Shown here piece by piece: positions 1 through 12,118 of a DNA stretch of 64,000 nt (within the stretch, counting starts at the first letter, position 1; each line of letters begins with the position of its first letter). This stretch comes from Trichoplax sp. H2 (lineage: Eukaryota > Placozoa > Uniplacotomia > Trichoplacea). A model generated the notes under the pieces. It did no database searches and was not told the DNA's origin. It saw only the letters and a list, made by a program, of their open reading frames with translations. Location: contig NOWV01000062.1 in the NCBI GenBank assembly GCA_003344405.1, forward strand, positions 336,670 to 400,669, written 5' to 3'. The position numbers were made by a program, and so were the translations under genes.

Positions 1-838
1 TGAAGAATCAATATCGGCTTCCGCAAAATATTCCTCATAGATATCAACAGCGTTATTTTGCTTAATGCAATGCTCCATCACCTGTATTATAAAATATTAC
101 ATTTAGGCAAAAGCTATAAAATATATTTACAGTTTAACAGGATGTGAAATTTTCTATTTTTAAGATAGATTTAAAACTTTAATAGATCAATGGTATTTCT
201 ATTAATGTGATTAGCTACAGTACTGCGTGTATAAATTGAATTTCTATGGACGATATAAGCTATCACTAGGATGGGTTCGGTATCGTGATATCTAAAATAG
301 CGATAGCGGTAATTTTCCAATAGATTAATGTAAAATTATAATTTGGGTCGTTGAAACCGAATACTGTTACGATTGTACGTGATTATTAACGTACACTTCC
401 GAGCTGTTGAATTGTTTGTACATATGCTTCATCTTTTTCCACTTTCTTCCTATATCGAATAGTCTGCTCCACTTCTTGAGGGTTAATATCTTTTGGCCAA
501 CCTCCTTCGACATGATTTACCCCTCTATTTTCTGTTTCGAATCTTTCAGTATTAACCTTTTAATAAAGCAATAGTGTATTTTAATATCGACTCAGCTAAA
601 TCAAAAGTTATTTTTGATCATCATGGATAAAAACTATAACTAAAGTTTAGTTTACCTCATGTTCAGACATCTCAGGTACACTTTGTATCCCCGTATCCAC
701 TGGACTTTTTTCAACGAAATTGTTTAATAAAGATGAATCGGGTTGAATATCGACCAATAATTCCGCTGGTCGATCAGAGAATTGGCATTGCTTGCCAAAT
801 TCGGATCGTTTCTTGGTATAAACATAGACAATCTCCAT
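1..838 (-). CDS. DNAI2: DNAI2, axonemal dynein intermediate chain 2 (5' part, runs off window)
   Basis: Intermediate chain of the outer dynein arm, needed to build the motor that bends cilia. Exons read on the minus strand are 838-656, 556-395 and 81-1 (the last truncated by the window edge), all in phase 0. The protein opens [18 protein letters not shown], matching the very conserved start of animal DNAI2. It continues with [28 protein letters not shown], the basic [13 protein letters not shown] block and [18 protein letters not shown]. The WD40 repeats expected further on lie outside the window. The donors read GTAAAC and GTACGT, and the acceptors end in AG. The gene is head to head with NUBP2, leaving an 808-bp divergent intergenic region. 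Recognition is certain; completeness beyond the window is unknown. Confidence 0.95.
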
Positions 839-1646
839 GATTGAAATAGGTTTCTCCCTTATGATTTATAATCTCAACAGGCAATAGGATTAATGTCTGC
901 CTTGTTGAACTCCACAACTAAACGAAGCTGGTTGCTAACATAAAATTTGGTTGCTAAGGATTTCCAATGTAGGCGAATTTTCACAGTACAAGGCACTGTA
1001 AAGTAGGGTGTATAGTACTGTAGTCTACAATACAAAGTACAATCCTGGCTTGTGAAATGGAAAAATTTTGTTGATCCAAAAATTGGAAGATTAATTTCGA
1101 CATAGTTATAGTGCAGCAAAGAAATTCAAGTCTTGATAATTGTATATAGCTAATTTAGCTCCGGTATGAATGAGTCGCAATCATATAAAATAGGACTTTC
1201 TAATGCAAGAATTTTTCATTTTAATAGCTTTTAGTATGGAGAAAATCGCGGGGTGTACAGTACAGAGTGTACAGAGTGTACTGTACTGTACTGTACAGTC
1301 TATAGAATATTGGAGAGAAGGGACTGTACACTGTACACTGTACAGTACAGTACAGCAAAGAGTACAGTACAGTAAATACTGTACAGTGTACAGTACGTTT
1401 CAGTGGATCCATATTGAACTGTTCATTTGTACAGTACTTAGTAGTACAGTACACTAAGTGCAGTACAGTGCGTATACTGTAGCACTTACCAGCGCATAGT
1501 ACTGTATACCGTAGTGTGTATGCGCTGAGTCATGCACCTGTAAAAATGAGAACTACTCATTTTAGTAGGAAGCTCCAATGAGGTTTGTAAAGCAGTATAG
1601 CATTCGATAGCGTGATTGCGTCACTGTCAAGCAAGATTTCTGCATA
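839..1646. promoter_or_regulatory. Divergent intergenic region DNAI2/NUBP2 with TACTGTAC-rich block
   Basis: This region must hold the promoters of the two head-to-head genes. Between about 1250 and 1520 it is packed with overlapping GTACTGTAC, TACAGTA and GTGTACAGT words on both strands. These create open frames of low-complexity Cys/Thr/Tyr-rich peptide that are not believable as genes. No TATA box or other core element can be assigned with confidence. Confidence 0.5.
1250..1520. repeat. Low-complexity cluster of (G)TACTGTAC/TACAGTA words
   Basis: Runs such as tgtactgtactgtactgtac and cactgtacactgtacagtac alternate with their reverse complements. The block is locally self-complementary and could fold or slip. 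Similar but smaller clusters occur near 6600-6665, 7980-7995 and 63200-63380. Confidence 0.8.
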
Positions 1647-3918
1647 ATGGCTGAAGGTAAGAGAGGCTTGCAAGTATGCAATTTTCAACTGGATATTAAA
1701 GCATTGGAAAATAATGTTGATAATCTATTTTGGCTATAGAAGGAGCTCAAAAAGCTACCGGCAAGATTAAATCGGTCGTTTTGATTCTATCTGGTAAAGG
1801 AGGTGTTGGTAAAAGTACTGTAGCGTCACAAATTGCATTGGAATTAGCAAATGGAGGAAACAAGGTCGGTTACATTGAGTTATTCATTCAAAATGGATTC
1901 CATCTCTTTTCGTAGCTAGCATTCAAGGATGCTATCCCAGTGAATGAATGGTATAATATACCTTTATACCGTAAAGTGCATCATTTCTTCATGCCATTAG
2001 CGCACTGCTAGTTGTATGCTTTGCCAAGAAATGAATGAGACCCCCAAAATGTGCTACACTGTAGTTACTCTACTGTATAACATGGAAGGTCTCTGTTGGG
2101 TAGAATACCCTTAATATGCATTAAATGCAATCTTATGTGAAATGAACCAATTGAACATGATAGCATGAGTATTTTTATATTAATGGAGTAATCGAAAAAG
2201 TAATAATATGCAGTATAACGGTCTATACTGCTGCATTCTAATAATGGAATAGTTAGGTGATAAATACAGCATTGCAGCTTTATGCTTATTGCACGAGTAT
2301 AGTAGATCAGCTACAGCCTACAGCAGCATACTTTAAATGTAAATAGGGTGTTAAAGCAAATCATTTTGGCTATTAATATTGGATCTACTATGCATAGACT
2401 CTTTCTTTTTCTATGTCCTTATTATTGTAAACATCATATGTACTATACAATCGCAGCTGCGAAGTTAGTACTGTAATAACTTACATATATTTAGTAATAC
2501 TGTAAAATAAAATCAACGAATACAAGCAAGCAATGAATGTCGAAAGCATTCTCTATCTATACTGTTAATTTTGTAGGTTGGAATTTTAGATGTTGATCTA
2601 TGTGGCCCAAGCATTCCGCGAGTTTTGGGATTAGAAGATAAGGATGTCCATCAATGTGCAGATGGGTTAGTAGAAGCAATTAGAAACATACTCCGATACT
2701 CGTATACTGTAATGTGCATCTAGTGATGAACAATGCTACAACGTATCCTACCGTGTTTGCATTAGTGTATAGTATTCTTAGTAATCATCATCTTTACTAT
2801 TCTCTGCCCTTTCAAGTTGGATTCCGGTGTATGCTGACAAAAATGAAAAACTGGCAGTAATGTCGATTGGATTTCTATTACGTAATAGCAAAGATGCTGT
2901 AGTTTGGAGAGGGCCTAAAAAAAATGGTAAAATACAAGTATTCCTACTATCATCTGTGCAGTGTATATTTACATCATGCTGTTTACTAGAGTTTAATAGC
3001 TAGCAGTAGAAACTATGTATTACCTGCTATCGTGAACAAGATTGTTATGAATACGCTTCTCTAGCTATGATTAAGCAATTTTTATCCGATGTGGTATGGG
3101 GCGACTTAGACTATCTTATAATTGATACTCCTCCAGGTAACTTTCTGTTTTAAATTTTTAGACTATGCGTAATTTACTATTAATATGGTATCATCTATTT
3201 AATGTGTTATTCTATTCTTCTACAGGTACTTCAGATGAACACATTACAGTAGCTGAAAATGTCAGAGGTTTAAATCTTACTGGAGCTGTAATGGTCACTA
3301 CACCTCAAGTAAATACGTTATCATACTTTTGTAAGCGAACCTACCTAATATGGTTAGTACTTTCTCAATAAGACATTGATACTTGCTACGTATAGGCGGT
3401 TGCTTTAGGTGATGTTAGAAGAGAAATAACCTTTTGTAAGAAGGTTGGAATTCCTATTGTTGGCATCGTTGAAAATATGAGTGGTTATACCTGCCCTAAT
3501 TGTTCGGTGCGTACAGCAATGTTAAATACTCGATAGGAAGCAATATAAATTACTAATTTGAACAATTGTACGGATGTAATGCTACTTCCAACTTAATTAT
3601 GTCATCTGTTAATTTTTGTGTCTTTATTGTGTAGGAATGCACTAATATATTCTCTAAAGGCGGAGGTGAAGCACTAGCCCAACTTACGCAAGTACCATTT
3701 CTAGGTGATGAGGGAGTTCCTGAAGATTATTGTATTAATGATACTTTGTAATCTATTACTGATTGTATACAATTGCTCGACATACTGTAGGTTGCTTACC
3801 ACTTGATCCGAAATTGACGATGTCGATAGAAGATGGGAAATCTTTCACTGAATTGTACTCAGAATCACCAACTGCGTTAGCCATCAGGGAAATTATCCGA
3901 CCGTTAATAACTTCTTAA
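1647..3918 (+). CDS. NUBP2: NUBP2, cytosolic Fe-S cluster assembly P-loop ATPase
   Basis: Scaffold ATPase of the cytosolic iron-sulfur assembly (CIA) machinery, normally partnered with NUBP1. Nine coding exons: 1647-1656, 1740-1864, 2577-2665, 2817-2926, 3065-3136, 3226-3308, 3396-3506, 3635-3704 and 3791-3918. They join in frame to 265 residues, close to the family norm. Visible motifs are the deviant Walker [11 protein letters not shown] (residues 21-30), [19 protein letters not shown], the Walker B-like [27 protein letters not shown] and FSKGGGE. The Cys pair CPNC (196-199), followed by Cys202, is the conserved Fe-S ligand region. The first exon codes for only three full codons plus one base; an alternative start inside intron 1 (1730) would avoid it, so the start is less certain than the body. 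The donor after exon 2 reads GTCGGT, which is weak. The gene is convergent with ECSIT. Confidence 0.94.
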
Positions 3919-4376
3919 CGATCACGTTTGATAATTTAGAATTATTAACAGAATTATATAAATAATATAATTTCTACATTGTTAAGATACGATTTTGATT
4001 GGACGAGCGTATTTGCTTAAAAACATTTTTTAATGGATGTGGTTAACCTCTTTGTAATATTATGTGATCATCGATGATGAAACAATTAGATAGTTTATTT
4101 CATGATTGATTATCTTTCAAGATTTGCGTCTTCAAAAAATTTGATTCTATTTATCGAGCAAAACCTACACTAATACCCGAATAATTGTAAAGGTTAAAAT
4201 TATAAATGACTATATAATAAATTCTCCTATCAGTACCGATGACAAAAGGGTAACGATGAGCATTCAAAAATTGTAGGAAGCGATATCGTCTCCAATACTA
4301 CAGCTCGTATAGTGACATATGCAGTTTTGATAAAATTTAACATTGTATTATTTAAAAAGCGGAGTGAACATATTAG
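3919..4376. other. Convergent spacer between NUBP2 and ECSIT
   Basis: AT-rich 458-bp gap holding the two 3' untranslated regions. No open frame, repeat or RNA gene could be recognised. Confidence 0.5.
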
Positions 4377-5830
4377 TTAACGTTCGATCTCAATTGCATT
4401 ATCTTCAGCAGTAATAGGTACTGATTGGCTATGATTAATATCAAAGATTATTTCCACATTCGACAATTGTGATATTTCTTTTCTTAGCCTATCTATCCAT
4501 AGATTCAACATAGACATATTGTTTCCACGAAGCATACAAGTACCTACAACTAGACCTGAAAAAAAATAGTATTGGATAGATGTAAATAACTATACCAGCT
4601 GAATGATAAAATACAACAAGTATATCATACTGAAAAGAAACAATACCAGTAGTATTCTTCTACCAATGAAAAATAGTTGCACAAAATAATATCAGCAAAT
4701 CAAATTTATATTCATAATTACCCTCTTCATTTTTTTCTTCACCAATTTGAACGCTAGCATGGGCTCTAAGTACGTAATAATACTGGGGGTATTTGCTTAG
4801 CCATACCCTAAAAGGGCCCTCAACAAGTAATGGCTTGGAAGTGTCATAATTGGTTAAAAATTGCTTTTGATTAGGACTTTGAATTGCGAGGAGAAATTTA
4901 TCTTCACCATTTTTTTTGTCATGCTAATAAATGCACAATCAAAATGAAATTATCATCATTAGGTAATTTATACTAAAATCCTGCAGTATATGATTCCCAC
5001 CAATGTAAGTAAACTATTCAGCTCTATACAAATATAAAGTCTATAATCTGTTTTTCTACTACCTCGTATATGGTAATGACTCCATCTGAGCCAGCAATTC
5101 TTTGCAAAGCAATGCTTCCTAATTCTATTGGATCAGTAGGCACTGGGGAAGGCAGTTTATACGGATTTATGTCTTTGAATCGGGTAAACCAATACTCAAT
5201 TCGTTGCGCTTTCTGCAATGGGAAACTTTTTCTACCGAAAACGTCGTATAATATACGATATGTATCTTCGTTGGGCAGAATACCTTCTTCCTCCATCTTT
5301 GTTAACACATCCAAAGCACAGTCAATTTGTGGATGCGGTTTAGGCCATACAACATCTAACCAGCTACGATTGACAAAACGATCTTTTGGAAAAACGTCTA
5401 GAAGTTTATTATAAGTTTCAATATCTTGTTCCAATTCAAATTTATCAATTAAACTTAAAGCTGAATAAATAAAGTCAACATGACCACGGCGTTGGCGATC
5501 CCTAGCGTTAAACTTGTCAATAGCCTGATGGAAGCTATCTTTCTGCTTGGTCTGTAGGGCTTCCTCTAATATTGCTCCAACAGTTATTAAATTTTTGATT
5601 TTATCATTAGATTTAAATCTCTTAACTATTATTGGTGCGGAGGCGATCATTGTAGGTCGCCGCAGTAATCCATGATGTAAACGATTGCAACGTGAAAACG
5701 TCCAAGTATGATTCCAATTCGACAGTACAGCCGTTATTATCTTGGTAACGCTAGTATTTGTAATACGAATATAACCTGCCCTAATTTTGTGTACCTGCAT
5801 TTCCACTTTTCGATCTCTATCAAGTGCCAA
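4377..5830 (-). CDS. ECSIT: ECSIT, mitochondrial complex I assembly / Toll-pathway signalling intermediate
   Basis: In vertebrates ECSIT links Toll signalling (via TRAF6) and BMP signalling and also acts with NDUFAF1 in complex I assembly. Three exons on the minus strand, 5830-5063, 4923-4722 and 4555-4377, join in frame to 382 residues. Family landmarks are RRGHVDFIYSAL, ETYNKLLDVFPKDRF, the Pro-Asn motif before the FGRKSFPL stretch, YWFTRFKDINPY, DPIELGSIALQR, ITIYE, then FLLAIQSPNQKQF, LLVEGPFRVWL and the C-terminal VVGTCMLRGN. The N-terminal 65 residues are rich in Arg/Lys/Thr/Ser with almost no acidic residues after position 11, as for a mitochondrial presequence. The start at 5830 is the first Met; Met11 (MQVHKIRAGYIR) would give a more typical presequence. 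The tail is shorter than in mammals, which carry an extra acidic extension. Confidence 0.92.
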
Positions 5831-8174
5831 ATCCTAAAGCTTGATTCTAAATGAGTAAATACGATGTGTGAGTATTCAAATTAGGGCTCAGGAGTGAACA
5901 GATTGAGTTTTCACCCTCATACTATAGATATAAAGTGAGCAATGGTCATCTAGTTTTATTCTAAAATGCTTAATACTCCTATTTGCTGTATCAACACTTG
6001 ATCTATTAAACTACAGTAGTCATTTTTTGCAGTAGAGAATAAAGCAGTGATCTTAAAACATTTAGCTTTTATACTATACCGTAGTACGAGTATACTGTAC
6101 TGTAAGCATGTGGCTTCCTTGCGCATGCAAACGAGCGTCAAGGTTTCTAAAACACAGTACTACATTTTGCACCTCATTATTATCTTGTAAATGCAATACT
6201 TGCATTCTAGTATAGCTTAATAAATCTAGAAATCAATGTGTTTTCGATTACCTCATTGATTTCATGCCGGAGATTCCCTGAAATATCCGTATACACTATA
6301 GTACACTACAGAGCCGGAAATGACCTGCACAATCTTGTGGAGTTACAAGTTCAGCTGAAATAATAAATCTCTATCAGATCAATTCGATTTCACAACAGCC
6401 TGATGATTCACAGTGGAGAGTAGAATTTAAGGTGAAGATTAGAATAAGTGGTTAAATATGGAGGCAGTTACTGCAGCTTTATAATGTCTGCTAATATCAA
6501 AAATTAATTTGAGCAATGGCTAGTACACCTAAAATCCTTGAACTATCCTACTAGCAGTACTAGGTTATATAACTTATTATAGTACTGCCGTGCCACCACG
6601 AGCACTGTACTCAGTGTGCTGGTACTGGTACAGTACCAGGCCTGTACAGTGTACAGTGTACAGTGTTGGTAACTCTATGGACTGTAACTTCTGCTCGAAG
6701 GACTCTTAGAAATGGCTGCCACCCAGGACTACGAAACACTAAAAGAGAGGGATCCTCATTTCCTTTACTGGTCCCTACTGTAAGCATTACTGTTGAGCAG
6801 AATAATTTCAGTATGGATCTAAGCTCATGTGCTCTACTGTATATCATCAGTTGTTGATGAAAAACATGTTCATTTGCATTCTGTACTATACTATCAACAA
6901 CTGATGATGTAGCTCTTAAGTTCTTCAAGTCCTTTCCCAGTCTGTACTTTACTATGATGTACTATACAATACAAAACGGATGTCTTCGCGATCGGTGAAG
7001 TGCTGATCCGAATATGGAGAGAAATTCCTCAAATATTGCGCAAATAGCAACAATCACCACTGATCATTACTGATTGGTACTGTTCGGTGTGATTACTACT
7101 GAAAAATAGCAGTTTCAGTATGGTTTTTAGGCTCCCAGATCGGACTCTATCATCGGAGTAGCGTCGATCTGCAGGACATCTATTTTGCACATGATGAAGT
7201 CGAGCAGAACCACAGTGACTTTGGCCTGTTAAGTTGTACAATATACGCATGCGTAGTGGACCCCTATATACCCAGTGCCTTACCGCGTGTTCCTCCTTTT
7301 CTAGTCGATATCGGCTTCCACTTGGCGTTAAGAACAGGTAAGGCTTGGAAATATTACTTAAATCCATTAAAAAATCACACTGTTCACGAATTCTTCTTGA
7401 TTAGACGATGATATCAAATAGTCTGATACTATTAAGTCACTTTTCGATCATAATATTATAGTGAAATAGTAAAAATTGGATAGTTTGAAAAATTGAAAAT
7501 CTTCAACAGTACTTTACAGTAACAGTATTAGAGTCGTTGTTTGGAAGGCAGCCTTCCTACTACGATCTAGATGTTGGATTCTGTTATATTTAGTGCATTA
7601 ATTAATGGTTATTAAAGTAGAGTACAGCAATAGTCCCCAGCTTCTAATGTACTTGATCTTCTGCCTGTGATATGCAGTTGTCCAATATTATAGTGGTATT
7701 TTTCGACCATTACTATGAAGGAGTAAAACTCGGAGAGTTTATGGAAAGTTGTAAACGCTCCAAGTACAGTAGTTGTTTAGTCCTTCTATCCTGTATTGAT
7801 GGGAACTTCCCTTCTACAATACTTTAAAATCTCTATTATGCGGTACTAGATATGGTATGATATAGTACACGAATAGTCGTTAAAGTAGAATATAGTTGTA
7901 ATCCTCCACCTATTATACCGGTAAGTTTCAGAATTGAACGATAGTTAATTATTAAGACAATGTCGATATCATGGGTAGTTGTACAGTACAGTACTACATT
8001 AGCTTATGATCTAATCCGACTCTTGCATGCTCTGAATTTATTCAGCCGTATAATGGCGTAGTTACGCATCAGATCGCCAACATTCTCTATCCTTGACATA
8101 ATAATACGTATTATACGGTACGAATTGGAAATCTTCGCTTGATGTGGAAATGATGAAAATTATTTTTTTTTCAG
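5831..8174. promoter_or_regulatory. Divergent intergenic region ECSIT/RPSA
   Basis: A 2.3-kb gap between divergent genes. It holds scattered TACTGTA/TACAGTA words, densest at 6600-6665 and 7978-7993, and an inverted repeat at 6843-6908. A slightly GC-richer stretch at about 7130-7330 gives an unassignable 112-codon open frame on the minus strand (7029-7367). The non-coding first exon of RPSA should lie here, because an acceptor sits just upstream of its ATG, but its donor could not be fixed. No tRNA or other RNA gene is recognisable. Confidence 0.45.
6843..6908. repeat. Perfect 16-bp inverted repeat (hairpin)
   Basis: ATCATCAGTTGTTGAT at 6843-6858 is exactly reverse-complemented at 6893-6908, with a 34-nt spacer. 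It could be a cruciform or an RNA hairpin. No flanking target duplication is visible. Confidence 0.7.
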
Positions 8175-8208
8175 GTTGTCTACCGTTACTATTACTGACA
8201 GCTACAAG
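8175..8208 (+). promoter_or_regulatory. RPSA 5' UTR segment after a splice acceptor
   Basis: A long T-run ending in CAG at 8174 forms a strong 3' splice site, followed by 34 nt of leader and the ATG at 8209. This implies an intron within the 5' UTR and a separate non-coding first exon upstream, a common layout for animal ribosomal protein genes. Confidence 0.6.
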
Positions 8209-9816
8209 ATGTCCGGAGGCTTAGACATTTTACGATTAACTGCTGACGATGTTTCAAAGATGTTAGCTGCTTCTGCTCATTTGGGCACCACAAATGTTGA
8301 CTATCAAATGGAGCAGTATGTATTTAGGCGAAGAACTGATGGTAAATATGAAGTGAATCTACTAATATCCAACATTTGATCTTGATTACTGTATACGTAT
8401 TGTGTACTACACAATTCGATCTCATTGCTAACCGATAATTACAATCAATAGTTCATAACTCCTTTTTTACTATTACCAAGGTGTCCACATTATTGATTTA
8501 CGCCAAACTTGGGAAAAGTTATTGATAGCTGCTCGTATTATTGCATCAATCGAAAACCCAGCTGATGTTTGCGTTTTATCTGCTCGCCCCTATGGCCAGG
8601 TGATTTAAACGTAGTTATTAACAAAATAAAGCGATACAATTCAGTATCATACGAATAGTTCTGAAGATATAAATTCAACAAAGTTTTTTATCCCTTATAA
8701 ACTGACAATATTCACGCTTGTATTTTTTCAGAGGGCTGTTTTGAAATTTGCCAAATTCACCGGTGCCTCACCCATTGCTGGTCGTTTTACACCTGGTACC
8801 TTTACCAATCAAATCCAAAAGGCTTACCGTGAGCCACGTTTACTAATTGTCACCGATCCTCGTGTTGATCATCAGGTAAATATTAACAAATTAGTTGCCG
8901 CTTTTTGGAAACGATTCTTTCTAAGCGACTGTACCATACTTATTTCATACAGCCCATAACCGAGGCTTCCTATGTCAACATTCCTGTCATCGCTTTTTGC
9001 AACACTGACTCTCGACTCCGATATATCGATGTTGGTATTCCTTGTAATAATAAGGTATAAAGAGCGCAAGTTAAAATCCACAGTAGTGCACAGTTTGCTG
9101 AAAAGATTTGAATGCACTCTTCGTTGCGTAGACTGTGTATCTTGATTTGTTTGCCTAAGCTTACTATGAAATTCTATTCTAACGTTAGGGTGCTCATGCT
9201 ATCGGATTAATGTGGTGGTTATTAGCTAGAGAGGTATTACGTTTACGCGGTACTATCTCACGTGATACTGATTGGGAGCATATGCCTGATCTGTTCTTTT
9301 ACAGGGATCCTGAAGAAGTACGTAAAAATTTGTAATATAGCTTTATGATTTAATGAAATGATACATGATTCGGCATATAGAGTTAACATTAAATCACATT
9401 TGTGGACTATCTGCAGGTTGAAAAGGAAGAACAAGCTCAAAATAATAAGGTTGAGGAGGCTGCTACTACAGGCACTGATTGGGCAGCTTCAGCTACTACC
9501 ACCGATGCTGCTCCTACTACTCAAGATGTAAGTTAAAACTTTTTGGTTGGGTAATTATTTAATCAGGATCAGTTATACGCTCGTATTGTAACTGCAATAT
9601 TGATATTCTCTTTAGTGGGCTGCGCCTGAACAATCACCTGCACTATCTGCAGCAGTACCTAGCAGTGCAGCACCTGTTGAAGAATGGTCCTCTAGTCCTT
9701 CTAAAGAGACCACTGAATGGGGCGCAAGCAATACTGCCGCTGCTGCCAAAAGTAGTTGGAGCAATGAAACCGGTGGCGAGTGGGGTGCTCAAGAAGGAGG
9801 CGAATGGGGATCGTAA
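8209..9816 (+). CDS. RPSA: RPSA, 40S ribosomal protein SA (uS2, laminin-receptor precursor)
   Basis: Component of the small ribosomal subunit; in animals it is also known as the 37/67-kDa laminin receptor precursor. Seven coding exons, 8209-8341, 8481-8599, 8732-8875, 8953-9054, 9189-9317, 9417-9527 and 9616-9816, give 312 residues in frame. Near-invariant blocks are [100 protein letters not shown] and [20 protein letters not shown]. The C-terminal third is an Ala/Ser/Thr-rich tail ending in repeated Glu-Trp motifs (EEWSS, EWGAS, EWGAQ, EWGS), the animal-type E/D-W-S/G repeats. The start is supported by the family's usual MSGG opening and the acceptor just upstream. The gene is convergent with the dehydrogenase gene at 10553-12118. 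Confidence 0.97.
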
Positions 9817-9851
9817 CCTCGTTGTAGTTTAGCGATGTAATTAACACGGAT

Positions 9852-9898
9852 AATAAAAGCTTCTTATAAAATGGTCTGATGCCGGCGTTATCAATAAA
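9852..9898 (+). terminator. Candidate polyadenylation signals of RPSA
   Basis: Two AATAAA hexamers, at 9852-9857 and 9893-9898, lie 36 and 77 nt after the stop codon, a fitting distance for the RPSA 3' end. Which one is used cannot be read from the sequence. Confidence 0.55.
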
Positions 9899-10552
9899 AA
9901 ATTGCTTCTGATTCGATAATGAAGCTTAATACCATACTATTTGTTTGTTTTATGCAATCAGTAAATGCATCCACATTCCTTGGTGTTGCTAGTAGATATC
10001 TGCTCTGTTCAGGGCTATTTCGATAGTAACCGAACCTACGATAGTGTGTATAATACTATTGGTATACGAGTATAGAATCCGGAAGCGCTGTTTATTTCAT
10101 TGGTTACCGTTAATATCTGTTGAGATAGCCGTAATTTAAAGTTACAACGTACGTAAGATAAAAAGGCAAGAGTAGATTGCAAGCATGTAATATGTATGTC
10201 TAGTAAATAAATTAATTAATTATCCATTGTCGTCCCTCCACAAGTGCTCAATCCTCGTGGAATACACAGAAGTATTTTCAGTATGCAATCTTACTAACAT
10301 ACTGTAGCATATCCAGTTATAAAACTTCAACAGCATCTAGTTTTTATTGATCTCTTGATTCATTACGTTAAGTAGTTACAATGGGTTAATGAAACTGAAT
10401 CGAAGAGCAAATAAATGGCTTTCCTAGTAATATGAAAACAAAGTATCTTTAGAAGGCTAAAATACTATACGGTATTACACTTCACTGTAGCAAATTAATG
10501 GTGTAGAGTACAAGTAGATTGATATAGTACCGATAAACAGTGATTTAACAAT
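9899..10552. other. Convergent spacer RPSA/dehydrogenase
   Basis: AT-rich sequence between two gene ends, with a few isolated TACTGTA-type words. No gene, repeat array or RNA was recognised. Confidence 0.5.
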
Positions 10553-12118
10553 TTACTTTGAATCTGCTGCTGAATGCGTATTATTACGTTTTCTGCCCGA
10601 AGGTAGAACAGGCCGTATTAATAGTTTACAGATAAAATCGGTTAACAGTGACGGTAAATGAGTGAGAGTTGAAAGAACGAATGCATCTAAACCTATGTAA
10701 TAATCAGCTTTTGGTCGCTTTGATAGTATAGCGTCTTCAATAGCGTTAATGACCAAGTACAGTTTTGATGAGCCGAAGTCATGTAATGTTGTTGAGGTTG
10801 TAGGTACTAAAATAAGGAAGATAGCAATAGTTTGTCAATTTGTTAATTTTATCGATTTTATGACATGTAGTACTGTATTCAGTTCGTTCATAATAATAAA
10901 AATACTAGTTTATGCATAATCGCATGTAATAATATAATTCAGCGATATATGGGGATATTAGATATGTACAGTTATATACTTTTTCACTGCATTCAGGATG
11001 TTTATTGATGCCGATCAAAGAATAGCATATACATTATGAAATGCATATGAGGATGTCAATAATATGCAATATTGTGCATCATACCAACATAAGCGTTAAT
11101 TGTGAGTGACAGTGGGGAATTTAGAATCAATTTACAGATTTAAAGTAAGTTAAGGTACGTAATACATTTGAATTTTGCATTGATAAATGGACTATTTGCC
11201 TATTTTAGTCAATAATACTAAGACTTGAGAATAAACAAGACAGTAGAATCTCATGTTATTAAATTGAAATGGCTGAGTCTGAATAAGCAGCCTCCATGAT
11301 CATCATAGTAATCATTTATCAATATCAGTAGGGAATGTACCTGCAGAAATAAATTCTTCGTCGTAATTTTCCAACGTTTCAGGGGGTAGATTTTCATACA
11401 TTTTTTGAACATTCTGTAAAAGTGGTTGAGGTGAAACTAACGAGGATCGGAAGACACCTGGTTTAATACTGCTGACTTGAACGTTAAATGGTGCCATTTC
11501 TCGACGTAGTACACCAGTAAAGCCTTCTGCAGCAAATTTGGAGATGGTATAAGCGCCCATGTATTCATATGGTAAGACACCAGATAAACTAACCACATTT
11601 ACAAATCGACCCTGTTCACGAATGACCATAGGTATAAAACGCTTCGTAACCGCTACCATTCCCCATAGATTGACATCAGCGACCTTTTTATATTCTTCCA
11701 TTGGCATCCAATCAATTAATCCAGTTCGTAGTATACCTGCATTATTGACTACTGCCCATATACCTCTATCCTCTGGTAGCGTAGCCTTAATCATGCTGTA
11801 AGCATTTTCAATGTCTTGTTGCTGTGTAACATCCATCATGAATGTTTTGACCCGCGATGAAGTCGATTGAGCTAGCTGGGTAACTCCTTGCTGGGTTAAG
11901 CACGCAGCAAATACATGACATCCAATCAAATCTAAACGCTTAGCTAATAAATTGCCAAATCCTGAATCGCAACCAGTTATTAAAATGTAACGATTGTTGT
12001 TTTGACCCATTCGATCAGGATACGCTATCCATATTGCGATAAGCCATATCGTGATAGCGGCTAATATTAGATGTATGCAGGAGCAATGTTGAGTTACAGC
12101 GGCGATCCATCGATCCAT
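10553..12118 (-). CDS. Membrane-anchored short-chain dehydrogenase, retinol/17-beta-HSD (SDR9C-like)
   Basis: NAD(P)-dependent oxidoreductase of the branch containing RDH16/RDH5, HSD17B2/B6 and BDH1; the substrate is probably a retinoid, steroid or similar lipid alcohol. Two exons, 12118-11341 and 10806-10553, join in frame (donor GTACAT, acceptor TTTTAG) to 343 residues. A single hydrophobic helix at about 15-33 suggests an ER or outer-membrane anchor. The Rossmann fold shows the TGCDSGFG cofactor loop (48-55), NNAG (125-128), Asn150, Ser177 and the catalytic pair Tyr190-x3-Lys194 (YTISK), all spaced as in classical SDRs. The C-terminal block AIEDAILSKRPKADYYIGLDA is typical of the RDH/HSD subgroup. 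The exact substrate, and hence a symbol, cannot be assigned. The gene is divergent from TRPA paralogue 1. Confidence 0.9.
10807..11340 (-). other. Single intron of the dehydrogenase gene
   Basis: A 534-nt AT-rich intron. No embedded gene or RNA is recognisable. Confidence 0.6.

Noticed and set aside
1203-1457. Overlapping open frames on both strands rich in Cys, Thr, Tyr and Val
   Set aside because: They are translations of the TACTGTAC-type simple repeat, with no domain and equal openness on both strands.
6611-6928. 105-codon minus-strand open frame near ECSIT/RPSA
   Set aside because: It begins inside the inverted repeat and ends in TACTGTAC repeat sequence; no family resemblance.
7029-7367. 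112-codon minus-strand open frame in a slightly GC-richer patch
   Set aside because: No recognisable family motif, no splice partners and no neighbouring exons; probably chance, though an unknown gene is not excluded.
8342-9615. Possible intron-encoded snoRNAs in RPSA, as in vertebrates
   Set aside because: No convincing paired C/D or H/ACA boxes could be found in the short introns by eye; a covariance search would be needed.
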